The position numbers and the translations under genes are program-made. From NCBI RefSeq assembly GCF_900143265.1, contig NZ_FRDJ01000012.1:1-45719 (forward strand): a stretch of DNA of 45,719 nucleotides, given 5' to 3'. This DNA is from Fervidobacterium gondwanense DSM 13020. GTDB lineage: Bacteria; Thermotogota; Thermotogae; Thermotogales; Fervidobacteriaceae. Below the pieces are notes generated by a model. It was given only the letters and a program-made list of their open reading frames with translations. It ran no database searches and was not told the origin of the DNA. Shown one piece after another: positions 24,611 to 33,026 of the stretch (within the stretch, counting starts at the first letter, position 1; every line of letters begins with the position of its first letter).

Positions 24611-26059
24611 TCAGCCCTTTATCTTCTCGACAAGATCTTTCATAAACTTCTCAAGCTTATCTAATTCGTTTCCAGACTTTTCACTACTATCAGTCTGTAC
24701 CATAACATATGCTTTCATCTTGGGTTCTGTTCCCGATGGTCTGACAAATATCTTTCCATTTTCAAAATCCAATAGAAGAGTTTCGTTTGGTATGACACCA
24801 TCGTACCCTTCTGAATAGTCGATTACTTCTTTCACTTCGGGTAATTCGACTGATTTGAGTTTTGAGTAAACGTCCAATGCTTGTGTAACTGATGCAAACT
24901 CAAAATTCAAGAGTTTTTCGAAGTAGTATCCATACTGCTTGTACAACGCATCAAGTCTTTCAAGTAAGTCAAATTGCTTTGCAGCCTTTGCAACTAATCC
25001 ACAAGCCAAAACTGCATCTTTATCACGCGCCATATCACCTGTAAGGTATCCACAGCTTTCTTCAAAACCAAAAATGAAATCGTACTGTGGAGTCTTTTCT
25101 ACTAAGTCACCGATGAACTTGAATCCTGTAGGAACTTCAAAGAGTCTTATACCGTGTTCTTCGCACATTGGCTTTACCATGTCTGTAGTCACTATAGTCT
25201 TTATTAACATACCTTTGTTATTGCCTTTATTGACGTATTCTGATATTAGCATGTCAGAAAGTATCACGCCAACCTGATTTCCAGTAAGCCTTACGTTCTT
25301 ATACACAACACCAACTCGGTCTGCATCGGGGTCTGTCGCTATTCCAAGTTCTACGTTGTGTTCTTCCATGTATTTTCTCAGAAGCACAAGAGCCCTGTTG
25401 TCTTCTGGGTTCGGTGTTTTCACAGTTGGAAAATTCCCATCATGGTTCATCTGTTCCTGAACCTCTATAACTTCAGCACCCATTTTTCTCAGAAGTCTTG
25501 GAACGAATCTTGTACCAGTGCCGTGAAGTGCGGAGTAAACAACCCGTAGACCTCTAAGATCCGCGTTGATAAGTTCAGCCAACTCATCTATATATTCATC
25601 GAGGATGTCTGTTCCTAAAATACTGTACTTTTCAATGGCATTTATTGGCTGATTCCAAGCTTGTTCGACTAAGTCTGAAAGTATATCGGTAACTTCAGGA
25701 ACCGCTTGCACACCGTTTGATGTGTAAACTTTGTACCCGTTGTATTCTGGCGGGTTGTGGCTCGCTGTGATAACTACCCCCATGTCCATCTTTAATTTTC
25801 GAACCCCATACGACAAAACAGGCGTTGGTACAGGTTCATCAAAGATGTAAACTTCCATACCTTCGCCTGCAAACACGGAAGCACTTATCTTGGCGAACTT
25901 TTCAGAGTTATTCCTTGTATCATATGCAATCAGTACCTTCTTTAATCCTTCCTTTTTCATGTACTCTGCAACGCCTTTTGAGGCAACAGCTACAGTCTTC
26001 TCATCAAATTCTCCTTCTCTCATAATACCGCGGATACCACCTGTACCAAAAAGAATCAT
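24611..26059 (-). CDS. phosphoglucomutase/phosphomannomutase
   Basis: About 482 residues of the alpha-D-phosphohexomutase superfamily. Motifs in order: FGTGGIRG near 4, TASHNPPEYNGYKVY near 98 with the phosphoserine, DPDADRVGV near 243 (Mg site), GFEESCGYL near 330 (sugar loop) and RPSGTEPK near 445 (phosphate loop). It interconverts hexose 1- and 6-phosphates for sugar catabolism or envelope glycan precursors. ATG overlaps the stop of the permease gene (TGATG), showing translational coupling; GGAGG lies upstream within that gene. It is the last gene of the operon beginning at 31005. Confidence 0.92.
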   Translation of the reverse strand: MILFGTGGIRGIMREGEFDEKTVAVASKGVAEYMKKEGLKKVLIAYDTRNNSEKFAKISASVFAGEGMEVYIFDEPVPTPVLSYGVRKLKMDMGVVITASHNPPEYNGYKVYTSNGVQAVPEVTDILSDLVEQAWNQPINAIEKYSILGTDILDEYIDELAELINADLRGLRVVYSALHGTGTRFVPRLLRKMGAEVIEVQEQMNHDGNFPTVKTPNPEDNRALVLLRKYMEEHNVELGIATDPDADRVGVVYKNVRLTGNQVGVILSDMLISEYVNKGNNKGMLIKTIVTTDMVKPMCEEHGIRLFEVPTGFKFIGDLVEKTPQYDFIFGFEESCGYLTGDMARDKDAVLACGLVAKAAKQFDLLERLDALYKQYGYYFEKLLNFEFASVTQALDVYSKLKSVELPEVKEVIDYSEGYDGVIPNETLLLDFENGKIFVRPSGTEPKMKAYVMVQTDSSEKSGNELDKLEKFMKDLVEKIKG

Positions 26060-27603
26060 CAATGCTCCTCCTTCCTTAAGGCTTCTATTGTTATGAACAA
26101 AGTAACGACGAATATGAAATAAAATGTATTTAATGCCATCGCAATTTCAGTATTTCTTGAACTCATTAATCGAAAAACAACGGCTGCGAATGTGGTTATT
26201 GGTGGCTCAGCTAATGTTAGAGTTCCGGATGTCTCACCTACAGAAATTGTAAATGAGTAAACGAAGGCTGTAAATATGCTATTTTTCATAAGTGGGAATG
26301 CGACTTTTGAAAACCATCTGAAAGTTCCTGCGCCATCTATTTTCGCTGAATCAATTATATTTTGCGGTATATTCCTCCAGCCAGATTCTATTATGCCAAA
26401 TGATATGGGAAGATTTATAAGCGAGTGGACAAGGATTATTTTGAGCAAAACTGGAATATCTATGAGCACATACGAAAAAGCAAGCGATACGGATGACATA
26501 GCCGCAGGTATCAATACGATATATTGTAACCTCTTTCCACGCACTGAGAAATAACCGGCAAATAAACTGACAAGAATGCTCAAAATAGATGCGCTCGTAG
26601 AGATTACAAGCGTGTACTTTACAACTTCGCTTAAACTCGCACCCGTTAAGTACGATATATCCTCTGAAAATAGCAGTTTGAAATTCTCGAGAGAGAACTT
26701 ACCGTAATAGTCGAGAAAACCTGATAAAGCTGAGTAAACAAGAGGGATAAATATCAGGATTGCTGAGATTGTAAAGAACACATAACCCCACTTCGGAAAA
26801 TTGTCCAAGTGTCTATAGTGGTGCTTCTCATGAACCTCACGCTTAAGCGATGTAAAATAACCGATAAAAGATATAAGTATAATTTGGAAAATCATCAACG
26901 TTGCTGCTGCTCTAAAATCAAACGTTACTCGCGAGTACATGTAAATCGCAACTTCTAATGTTGAGAACTGAATTCCACCAAGGATAAGCACAACGGAAAA
27001 GCTTGTAAAAGTGTATATATAAGTTAAAAAGAAAGCTCTGAGAATAGATGGCAACAACATCGGAATTTCAATCTTAGAAAATATTTCCCAACCACTTGCA
27101 CCATCAACTTTCGCAGCTTCAATTACGTATCCGTCTATATTCTCCCAAGCCTCGCCAACAATCCGAATAAAGAGTGGAAAGTTATAAAAAACATGACCAA
27201 GTAAAACTGCGCTGAAGGTATAAAGTATCCTAACATCTAAGCCAAAAGTATTGAGAAATCTTGTGTACACGCCGTTTTTCCCAAACACTAAGAAAAATCC
27301 TATTGCCATTGTTATACCGGGAAGGACAAATGGAATGCTTGACATCACTCTGAATGTGCGCCTTATAACCGGATGTATCTTCGTTCTACCGACAAGGTAA
27401 GCTCCTGGAAGTCCGAGTAAAGCAGTCAAAACTGAGGAAAGAAGAGCCTGAAATATAGTAAATCGGATCTTTGAAGCGTTGTCTATCAGTGCATCGAGCG
27501 AAAAACCTCCTGAAAAATGGAGGTTGAGGATGAAAGGAATAAAAAGTGAAAATATTATGTAAGCAATAGGAAGTATGTATATAACGTGTCTTCTCTTAAT
27601 CAT
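26059..27603 (-). CDS. two-domain ABC transporter permease (ThiP/FbpB type)
   Basis: About 514 residues with roughly twelve membrane helices and two binding-protein-dependent permease domains. Each has the EAA loop that docks to the ATPase: EAAKVDGASGWEIFSKIEIP near 165 and DSAKIDGAGTFRWFSKVAFP near 437. This fused layout is typical of thiamine (ThiP) and iron (FbpB) importers. No ATP-binding or solute-binding partner gene is in this window, so the substrate is open. ATG at 27603 is used because TTGAGG lies 8 nt before it; TTG at 27618 directly follows the upstream stop. Confidence 0.85.
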   Translation of the reverse strand: MIKRRHVIYILPIAYIIFSLFIPFILNLHFSGGFSLDALIDNASKIRFTIFQALLSSVLTALLGLPGAYLVGRTKIHPVIRRTFRVMSSIPFVLPGITMAIGFFLVFGKNGVYTRFLNTFGLDVRILYTFSAVLLGHVFYNFPLFIRIVGEAWENIDGYVIEAAKVDGASGWEIFSKIEIPMLLPSILRAFFLTYIYTFTSFSVVLILGGIQFSTLEVAIYMYSRVTFDFRAAATLMIFQIILISFIGYFTSLKREVHEKHHYRHLDNFPKWGYVFFTISAILIFIPLVYSALSGFLDYYGKFSLENFKLLFSEDISYLTGASLSEVVKYTLVISTSASILSILVSLFAGYFSVRGKRLQYIVLIPAAMSSVSLAFSYVLIDIPVLLKIILVHSLINLPISFGIIESGWRNIPQNIIDSAKIDGAGTFRWFSKVAFPLMKNSIFTAFVYSFTISVGETSGTLTLAEPPITTFAAVVFRLMSSRNTEIAMALNTFYFIFVVTLFITIEALRKEEH

Positions 27604-27618
27604 ATGAAATAGCCTCAA

Positions 27619-29478
27619 TCAGAAAACTAAATATGGTCGTTCCCCTCTTCTTACTCTTTCTATTCTACGCAATTTTTCCAAACTTTGTTTCAATCCACCA
27701 GTCCGATTTAATCTTAACCATATTCTTGAATACTCTTCAAGTATGTCTTCAAGATCCTTTTCAAATCTTTCCCATTCTTTGTCCTCAACGTTCTCTATTG
27801 TACCGTACTTGATAAGTAATTCAATAGTTCTAATTCCCATGATTGCGAGCTTCACATTATTGGCTATTTGTTCGACAACTTCCTTAAGATTATTGTTTTC
27901 CTTAAGCTTCTCTAATTTAAGAAGAGATTTGTTTAAGCTACTTTTCACATCTTCTATCGTCTTTTGTCGGAATTTCTGAGCATAATTCATCACATTTTCA
28001 GGATACAAGAATGTGTAGAAGAATGGAGTGCCATTAGGAGTGTATGGTAATCTATCGCAAATTTCCCCAAGTTCAAAAATTACATTACTTATTTCCTCTT
28101 TTGTTTCAAATACATGTATGTCTATTGCTCTAAGAACTTTCTCTATGCTGTCATCCAATGTATAGTTCCAGCTCAGTGCAGCCATATACGCAAAACCTAT
28201 CCACGAAAATGGTAGGTGCTGAGAATGACCATGGTCTCCCCAATCTGTTACTAAAACACCGTTAGCATGATATTTCTTAGCAGCCGATATCGCATTTTTG
28301 ATGTTCTCTATACAATTCTTGCTCCTGCCGATAAATGAATTCCAAGTTGAAGTACCTGGGCACACATAGAACGAAATGTTGCTTTGCTCGTACAATTTGC
28401 ACTTTTCATCAAATGGGTGGTCAGCCTCATATCCCCAAACCATAGCTATCATGTCTTTCGGTAATTCTTCAATCAATTCTGGGTGGTTTTCAATGATATC
28501 TCCCCAGAACATAACTGTCTGTTTGTGCTTTTTCGCTATATTATATACTTTCAAGAGAAAGTCAAGATACACACGTCCCTTACCTATCTTTTCGCAAAGT
28601 TCTTTAGATTTACCTTGACATAAGTCAAATGTCTCATCACAACCAATATTGACTTTGTTGCTCGAGAAATTTGGTAAGAGTTCCTGCAAAATCTCATCAA
28701 CAAGTTTGATAGATTCGGGAACAGCGGGAGAAAGCGAAAATGGTTGGAGAAATTTAGTGTCCCATGGTGTTTCAAAACCATCTGGTGCTTCAGCTAAATA
28801 TTTGTATTCGTCGTGTATGAGCCACTTTGCCATATGGCCAAAAGTATTCTGGTTCGGCACGAGCTCTATGTGTCTTTCTTTACAATATTCATCTAATTCT
28901 CTTACTTCTTCGGCGGTTAATGGAGAATATTCTTCCCAAACAACTCTGTGGTTCTTGTATGCAAATGTGTGTTCCATGTAGAGCTGTAGTTGGTTTATTT
29001 TCAAATGAGATAATTTGTCAACTAAAACTTTCAACGTATCCATTTTTGGTATTCTATCTCGGCTGATGTCGAGCATTACACCGCGGTTCAGTATGTCAGG
29101 ATAATCATGGATGTACAACTTTGGTAATTGTTTAGTCTCTGCCACATTTCTGAAGAGTTGTAAGAGTGTCTGGACGCCATAAAAAAGCCCAACATCATCG
29201 TTAGCGTAAATGCTTATTTCCTCTTCCACAAACATCTTGTACCCTTGTTGATCTACAACTACGTCTGGATTTACTGACAAATTAAGTATCAAAGCTTCAG
29301 TTCTATCCATTGATAATTCGAATCCTAATCTTCTTAGTTCTTGTCCTAAGAATTTTGTTAACTTATCAACACTGTTTGGAGCAACCTGATAAAAAGTCGT
29401 TGCAATCCTTGTACCAAGCCCAACATAACCGCTACATTGTTTCACAACTTTTGGATAAGGTATGAGAATTAATTCCAT
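27619..29478 (-). CDS. GH20 beta-N-acetylhexosaminidase
   Basis: 619 residues, no signal peptide. The N-terminal ~125 residues form the GH20b domain; the TIM barrel begins with NRGVMLDISRDRIPKMDTL near 130. NIGCDETFDL near 272 holds the Asp-Glu pair used in substrate-assisted cleavage, and MFWGDI and VTDWGDHGH follow in the barrel. The C-terminal ~180 residues are helical. It should release terminal N-acetylhexosamines from oligosaccharides or muropeptides in the cytoplasm. AGGGGGG precedes ATG; the start overlaps the end of the CobQ-like gene by 10 nt. Confidence 0.9.
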   Translation of the reverse strand: MELILIPYPKVVKQCSGYVGLGTRIATTFYQVAPNSVDKLTKFLGQELRRLGFELSMDRTEALILNLSVNPDVVVDQQGYKMFVEEEISIYANDDVGLFYGVQTLLQLFRNVAETKQLPKLYIHDYPDILNRGVMLDISRDRIPKMDTLKVLVDKLSHLKINQLQLYMEHTFAYKNHRVVWEEYSPLTAEEVRELDEYCKERHIELVPNQNTFGHMAKWLIHDEYKYLAEAPDGFETPWDTKFLQPFSLSPAVPESIKLVDEILQELLPNFSSNKVNIGCDETFDLCQGKSKELCEKIGKGRVYLDFLLKVYNIAKKHKQTVMFWGDIIENHPELIEELPKDMIAMVWGYEADHPFDEKCKLYEQSNISFYVCPGTSTWNSFIGRSKNCIENIKNAISAAKKYHANGVLVTDWGDHGHSQHLPFSWIGFAYMAALSWNYTLDDSIEKVLRAIDIHVFETKEEISNVIFELGEICDRLPYTPNGTPFFYTFLYPENVMNYAQKFRQKTIEDVKSSLNKSLLKLEKLKENNNLKEVVEQIANNVKLAIMGIRTIELLIKYGTIENVEDKEWERFEKDLEDILEEYSRIWLRLNRTGGLKQSLEKLRRIERVRRGERPYLVF

Positions 29479-30341
29479 ATTCTATCCCCCCTAAATAGAA
29501 GTTCTTTTATATAAACCATGTCTAAATTATCGCAAATGATCTTTGATATACATTCTATTTCACTATCAAGTTCATCTGTGAAAGATGATGAGTCCATGTT
29601 TTTCTCAATGTTTTTTGAACTCTTTCCAGCATCGTCTTCGTCTTCAAGATGGTGATCGATAAATGGAACAATACCAACAGTCCTAACTTTAGTCAATTTT
29701 TCAAGAGTCTTCAGTCCATCGCCTAAGTGTTCTTTACTGCCTTTGAATTTGTTTATGATGAATCCTTTGACAAGCTTTTGTTCAGCTCTTGATAGTAGTT
29801 TGTATGTTCCATATAGTGAAGCAAAAACTCCGCCAAGATGTATATTTCCAACGATTAGCACTGGTATATTAAAACTCTTAGCTACTTTCATGTTTACAAT
29901 ATCACCTTTTTTAAGGTTAAGCTCGACGGGACTTCCTGCACCTTCCACAATAACTATATCATGTTTCTCTAAAAGAGTGTTATACGCCTCTCTAATCTTT
30001 CTCCACAAAAATGTTTTTCTCCGATTGTAGTCCGTATAATGTAATCTTCCCAAGCTCTTGCCAAGCAAAAATACCTCACTGTATCCTCCGCCGACCGGCT
30101 TGATTAATACAGGATTCATCTCCTCAATTGGTTTAGTTTTAGCTCCAAAAGCTTGGAGCGCTTGAGCCCATGCAAAGATTTGACCGCTGTTGGAAGTAAA
30201 CGACACAGAGGAGAGGTTTTGAGACTTAAACGGTGCGACTTTGTAACCATTATTCGAAAAATATCTACATAGCGCAAGTGTGATTATAGATTTACCAACC
30301 GCTGAAGATGTACCTTGAATCATTAATGAACCTTTTTTCAT
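29469..30341 (-). CDS. CobQ/CbiP-like cobyric acid synthase lacking the glutaminase domain
   Basis: 290 residues. The first ~240 match the ATP-dependent synthetase half of cobyric acid synthase: IQGTSSAVGKSIITLALCR (P-loop), VAPFKSQNLS, MNPVLIKPVGG, VIVEGAGSPVELNLK, GGVFASLYGT and KGFIINKFKG. Normal CbiP is ~490-510 residues because a class-I glutamine amidotransferase domain follows. Here that domain is absent, while the last ~25 residues (CDNLDMVYIKELL) resemble the extreme C-terminus of full-length CbiP, so the middle was removed cleanly. The P-loop half could work with free ammonia or another amine source. It lies 13 nt after the DUF71 gene. Confidence 0.8.
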   Translation of the reverse strand: MKKGSLMIQGTSSAVGKSIITLALCRYFSNNGYKVAPFKSQNLSSVSFTSNSGQIFAWAQALQAFGAKTKPIEEMNPVLIKPVGGGYSEVFLLGKSLGRLHYTDYNRRKTFLWRKIREAYNTLLEKHDIVIVEGAGSPVELNLKKGDIVNMKVAKSFNIPVLIVGNIHLGGVFASLYGTYKLLSRAEQKLVKGFIINKFKGSKEHLGDGLKTLEKLTKVRTVGIVPFIDHHLEDEDDAGKSSKNIEKNMDSSSFTDELDSEIECISKIICDNLDMVYIKELLFRGDRIWN

Positions 30342-30354
30342 ATTATCATCTCCA

Positions 30355-31005
30355 TTAAAGTTGTTTCGCTCTAACTTTTAGTCGCTTTGCATTGTCGTCT
30401 TCGTAGAGCCCTTCAACGTAGAAATTAAGGGGAGAGCTGAATATTGGTCCGTCATAGACAAGCGTATGGTATTCACCATTCTCACCACAGATATCGACAC
30501 CGGATTTTTCAAGAATTCTATGTGTCTCTCTGTTCGTTAGTTCATTACCAAGGATTTCATCAATACCTAAGTTTTTCTTTACAGATACAATCAGAGCTCT
30601 AAATCCCAAGTTTGAGAACTCTTCTAAAATCACTTCTCTTTTCCTCTTCCAGAGAGGCTCTTCTACAGTAACATTATGAACGCTGCAAACTCTTTTTACC
30701 CAATCAAGATGCTCTTGTAAGTCAATATCACCGAAAATTCCGATTCCTCCTTTTGCGTGGTTACTTAAAAAATCAAGAAAGTTCTCTTCATAACTTTCCC
30801 AGCTGCTGCATCTTGTTATCAATTTTGTCCCTATTAATAAAGCTTGTTTTTCAAGTATATCTTTGCCAAAACCATGTGCTCTTGAAGAAGAACAGTCTTC
30901 ATCAAGCATAGTAAAAAGGCAATCAACTTTACCGTACTTTTTCATACCATAGTACAATGCTAAGGCAGAATCTTTTCCTCCACTCCACGATGCAAATACA
31001 AACAA
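30355..31005 (-). CDS. DUF71/COG2102 ATP-pyrophosphatase, B12-salvage type (Dph6-like)
   Basis: About 216 residues. ASWSGGKDSALALYYG at the start is the SGGKDS PP-motif of adenylating N-type pyrophosphatases, and GENGEYHTLVYDGPIF near 170 is the conserved DUF71 C-terminal motif. The eukaryotic relative Dph6 amidates diphthine with ammonia. Published comparative genomics linked a bacterial/archaeal branch of DUF71 to B12 salvage, which agrees with its place beside a CbiP-like gene and divergent from the cob operon. TTG at 31005 is chosen, 6 nt behind GGGGTG; in-frame upstream ATG codons lack ribosome sites. Confidence 0.8.
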   Translation of the reverse strand: MFVFASWSGGKDSALALYYGMKKYGKVDCLFTMLDEDCSSSRAHGFGKDILEKQALLIGTKLITRCSSWESYEENFLDFLSNHAKGGIGIFGDIDLQEHLDWVKRVCSVHNVTVEEPLWKRKREVILEEFSNLGFRALIVSVKKNLGIDEILGNELTNRETHRILEKSGVDICGENGEYHTLVYDGPIFSSPLNFYVEGLYEDDNAKRLKVRAKQL

Positions 31006-31041
31006 AACTATCACCCCATTCGTAGAATTTTGCTTATAAAG

Positions 31042-31071
31042 ATTATAGTTAACAAAATGTAGTATTGTCAA
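31042..31071 (-). promoter_or_regulatory. promoter of the DUF71-cobQ-GH20 operon
   Basis: On the minus strand TTGACA (31071-31066) and TATAAT (31047-31042) stand 18 nt apart, a near-consensus sigma-A promoter starting transcription about 30 nt before the DUF71 start codon. No riboswitch fits in so short a leader. Confidence 0.8.
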
Positions 31072-31166
31072 AAGCAAATATGTACAATATTTAGTGCTGA
31101 ATATAGAGAAATACAGTTATTGTCAAATTTTCGATTCTAATGTTCGTTATCGTGCGATTGTCAAGA

Positions 31167-31194
31167 TTGTTCATTTCTGAAAATATTGTATAAT
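31167..31194 (+). promoter_or_regulatory. promoter of the cobalamin-riboswitch operon
   Basis: TTGTTC (31167-31172), 16-nt spacer, TATAAT (31189-31194). The predicted start near 31201 lies just before the aptamer. Confidence 0.75.
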
Positions 31195-31223
31195 GCTTTT
31201 TGAAAGTAAATAGATTTCACTCT

Positions 31224-31365
31224 TTTGCAAAGGGAACTTCGGTGAGAATCCGAGGCTGCCCAGCAACCGTAAGCGGGGACGAAAACCACAATATGCCACT
31301 GAAAGCTTAGCTTTTGGGAAGGCGTGGTGAGTAGGGTGATCCGCAAGCCGGGATACCTTTGCAAA
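31224..31365 (+). promoter_or_regulatory. cobalamin (adenosylcobalamin) riboswitch
   Basis: The closing stem is TTTGCAAAGG (31224-31233) with CCTTTGCAAA (31356-31365). Inside are the conserved core GGTGAGAATCC, then GGCTGCCCAGCAACCGTAAGCGG (given here in two halves, GGCTGCCC and GCAACCGTAAGCGG) and GCCACTG, the B12 box. It senses cobalamin in the nascent transcript and lowers expression of the cobT-cobA genes downstream when the vitamin is abundant. The expression platform is the following terminator hairpin. Confidence 0.95.
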
Positions 31366-31374
31366 TGGGGATTG

Positions 31375-31416
31375 TTTTTCCCGAAAGCTCGGGCTTTACG
31401 GGAAAATTTGTTTTTA
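31375..31416 (+). terminator. riboswitch-controlled terminator before cobT
   Basis: TTTTTCCCG (from 31375) pairs with CGGGAAAA (31399-31406) enclosing a loop that can itself pair (AGCTCGGGCT region), followed by TTTGTTTTTAATTT. Its position directly behind the aptamer identifies it as the off-state structure of the B12 switch. Confidence 0.75.
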
Positions 31417-31447
31417 ATTTCTAAAGTATATAAAGGGGGAAAAGTTT

Positions 31448-32523
31448 ATGGAAATCACAAGGAAAGGCTTGAATTTCAACATTAATGCAACCTTCTCAAA
31501 TGAACTGAAAAGTGCTATAGTGAACCGACTTAACAACCTCACAAAACCCGTCGGAAGCTTAGGTTATCTCGAAGAAATCGCCCTGAAGATGGGATTAATC
31601 CAAGGAAAGGTTATCCCTGAGCTCCCAAAAAGGAAAGAAGTTTACGTGTTTACGGCAGATCATGGAGTAGCAGAAAATGGTGTTTCCGCATATCCGCAAG
31701 AGGTCACATATCAGATGATTCTAAATTTTCTCAACGGTGGTGCTGCAATTAACGTCTTTTCTCGACACGTTGGTGCAGATGTCTTTGTGGTTGACTCAGG
31801 TGTCAAAGTAGACGTAGACATTGAGCACAAAAGGTTAATAAAAGCTAAGATAGGCTACGGTACGAAAGATTTTACTAAAGGACCTGCGATGACAAAAGAG
31901 CAAGCTTATGCATGTATCGAGAAAGGTGCTGAAATCGCCGACAAAGCAATAGAAAAAGGAGCAGAATTACTTGTTGTCGGTGATATGGGAATCGGAAACA
32001 CAACAACCGCTTCTGCAGTAGCAGTGGCTTTAGGCTTTGGGCTTGACGAAATCTTAGATATTGGAACACCGTTGAATGAAGAAGGATTAAGAAAAAAGAA
32101 AGAAGCGATAAAATATGCCTTAGAAGTTAATGACCCAGACGCTAATGATCCGATTGATGTTCTGCAGAAGGTTGGTGGATATTGTATTGGACAGATGGCT
32201 GGGTTTATACTCAAAGCAGCTGAGGAAGGGTTCCCGTAATCATCGATGGTTTCCCAACAACAGCAGGGCTTTTAATCGCGTGGAAGATAAATTCGCAAGT
32301 TTTGAACTACGTATTCGCAGGACACAAATCAAAAGTCAAGGGACACAAAGTGATTCTTGATAAACTTGGTTTGAGACCAATTCTGGATCTTGATATGAGA
32401 CTCGGCGAAGGAACAGGTGCTGTGCTTTCCATTTCAATCATAGAAGCTGCGATCAAAATGATTCGAGAAATGGCGACTTTTGAAAGTGCGAACGTTTCGA
32501 AAGGAGAAGACCAACCTGTATGA
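31448..32523 (+). pseudogene. cobT: nicotinate-nucleotide-DMB phosphoribosyltransferase CobT, frameshifted
   Basis: The first frame (263 residues) contains VYVFTADHGVAENGVSAYP, GDMGIGNTTTAS and ends EEGFP then TAA at 32237-32239. The -1 frame then continues perfectly: VIIDGFPTTAGLLIAWK, GHKSKVKGH and LRPILDLDMRLGEGTGA, where the last holds the catalytic Glu, ending at TGA 32521-32523 and overlapping cobU by ATGA. Together they make a normal ~350-residue CobT, which transfers phosphoribose to the lower-ligand base. The break sits at TTCCCGTAATC: one missing G, or slippage of tRNA-Pro from CCG to CCC, would restore PVIIDGF. Without frame repair the product loses its catalytic Glu. Confidence 0.85.
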
Positions 32524-33026
32524 TTACATTGATAACCGGCGGGGTAAAATCTGGCAAGAGCACGTTTGCACAAAATTACATATTGAAAAAGCCCTACTCT
32601 AAGAGGGCATATATAGCAACAAGTGTACCATTTGACGATGAGATGAGAGAGCGCATAGAACGGCACAAAAAAGAACGCGGAACATTGTTTGATGCATTCG
32701 AAGAACCTGTGGAAGTACACAAAGTATTAAAAAAGCTCAGTGGAGGTTATGACGTTGCACTAATTGAATGCATTACGACTTATCTCGGCAATTTATTCCA
32801 TTACAATTACGACGTGGAAAACTACACTGAAAATCTGATCAATATCTTAGAGACTGTCGATTATGATGTTGTTATAGTCACAAATGAAGTTGGCTTCGGA
32901 ATAGTACCTGAAAACAAACTTGCAAGACAGTACGCAGAAACACTTGGAAAGCTCAATTCGAGACTTGCAGGCATATCAAACGAGGTTTACGTACTCTTCA
33001 GTGGGATTGAGGTAAGGATAAGATGA
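32520..33026 (+). CDS. cobU: adenosylcobinamide kinase / cobinamide-phosphate guanylyltransferase
   Basis: 168 residues. TGGVKSGKSTFAQ near 6 is the P-loop, AYIATSVPFDDEMRERIERHK near 29 contains the guanylylated region (His of RIERHK), and VALIECITTYLGNLF near 79 is the Walker B-like strand. The enzyme phosphorylates adenosylcobinamide and adds GMP, producing GDP-cobinamide for CobS. Length is normal. The start overlaps the cobT stop by ATGA, and its own stop overlaps the next start, so translation is coupled through the operon. Confidence 0.92.
   Translation: MITLITGGVKSGKSTFAQNYILKKPYSKRAYIATSVPFDDEMRERIERHKKERGTLFDAFEEPVEVHKVLKKLSGGYDVALIECITTYLGNLFHYNYDVENYTENLINILETVDYDVVIVTNEVGFGIVPENKLARQYAETLGKLNSRLAGISNEVYVLFSGIEVRIR

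Noticed and set aside
29469-30341. Dethiobiotin synthetase BioD
   Set aside because: The P-loop start is similar, but FKSQNLS, MNPVLIKP, GAGSPVELNLK and KGFIINKFKG are specific to the CobQ/CbiP branch.
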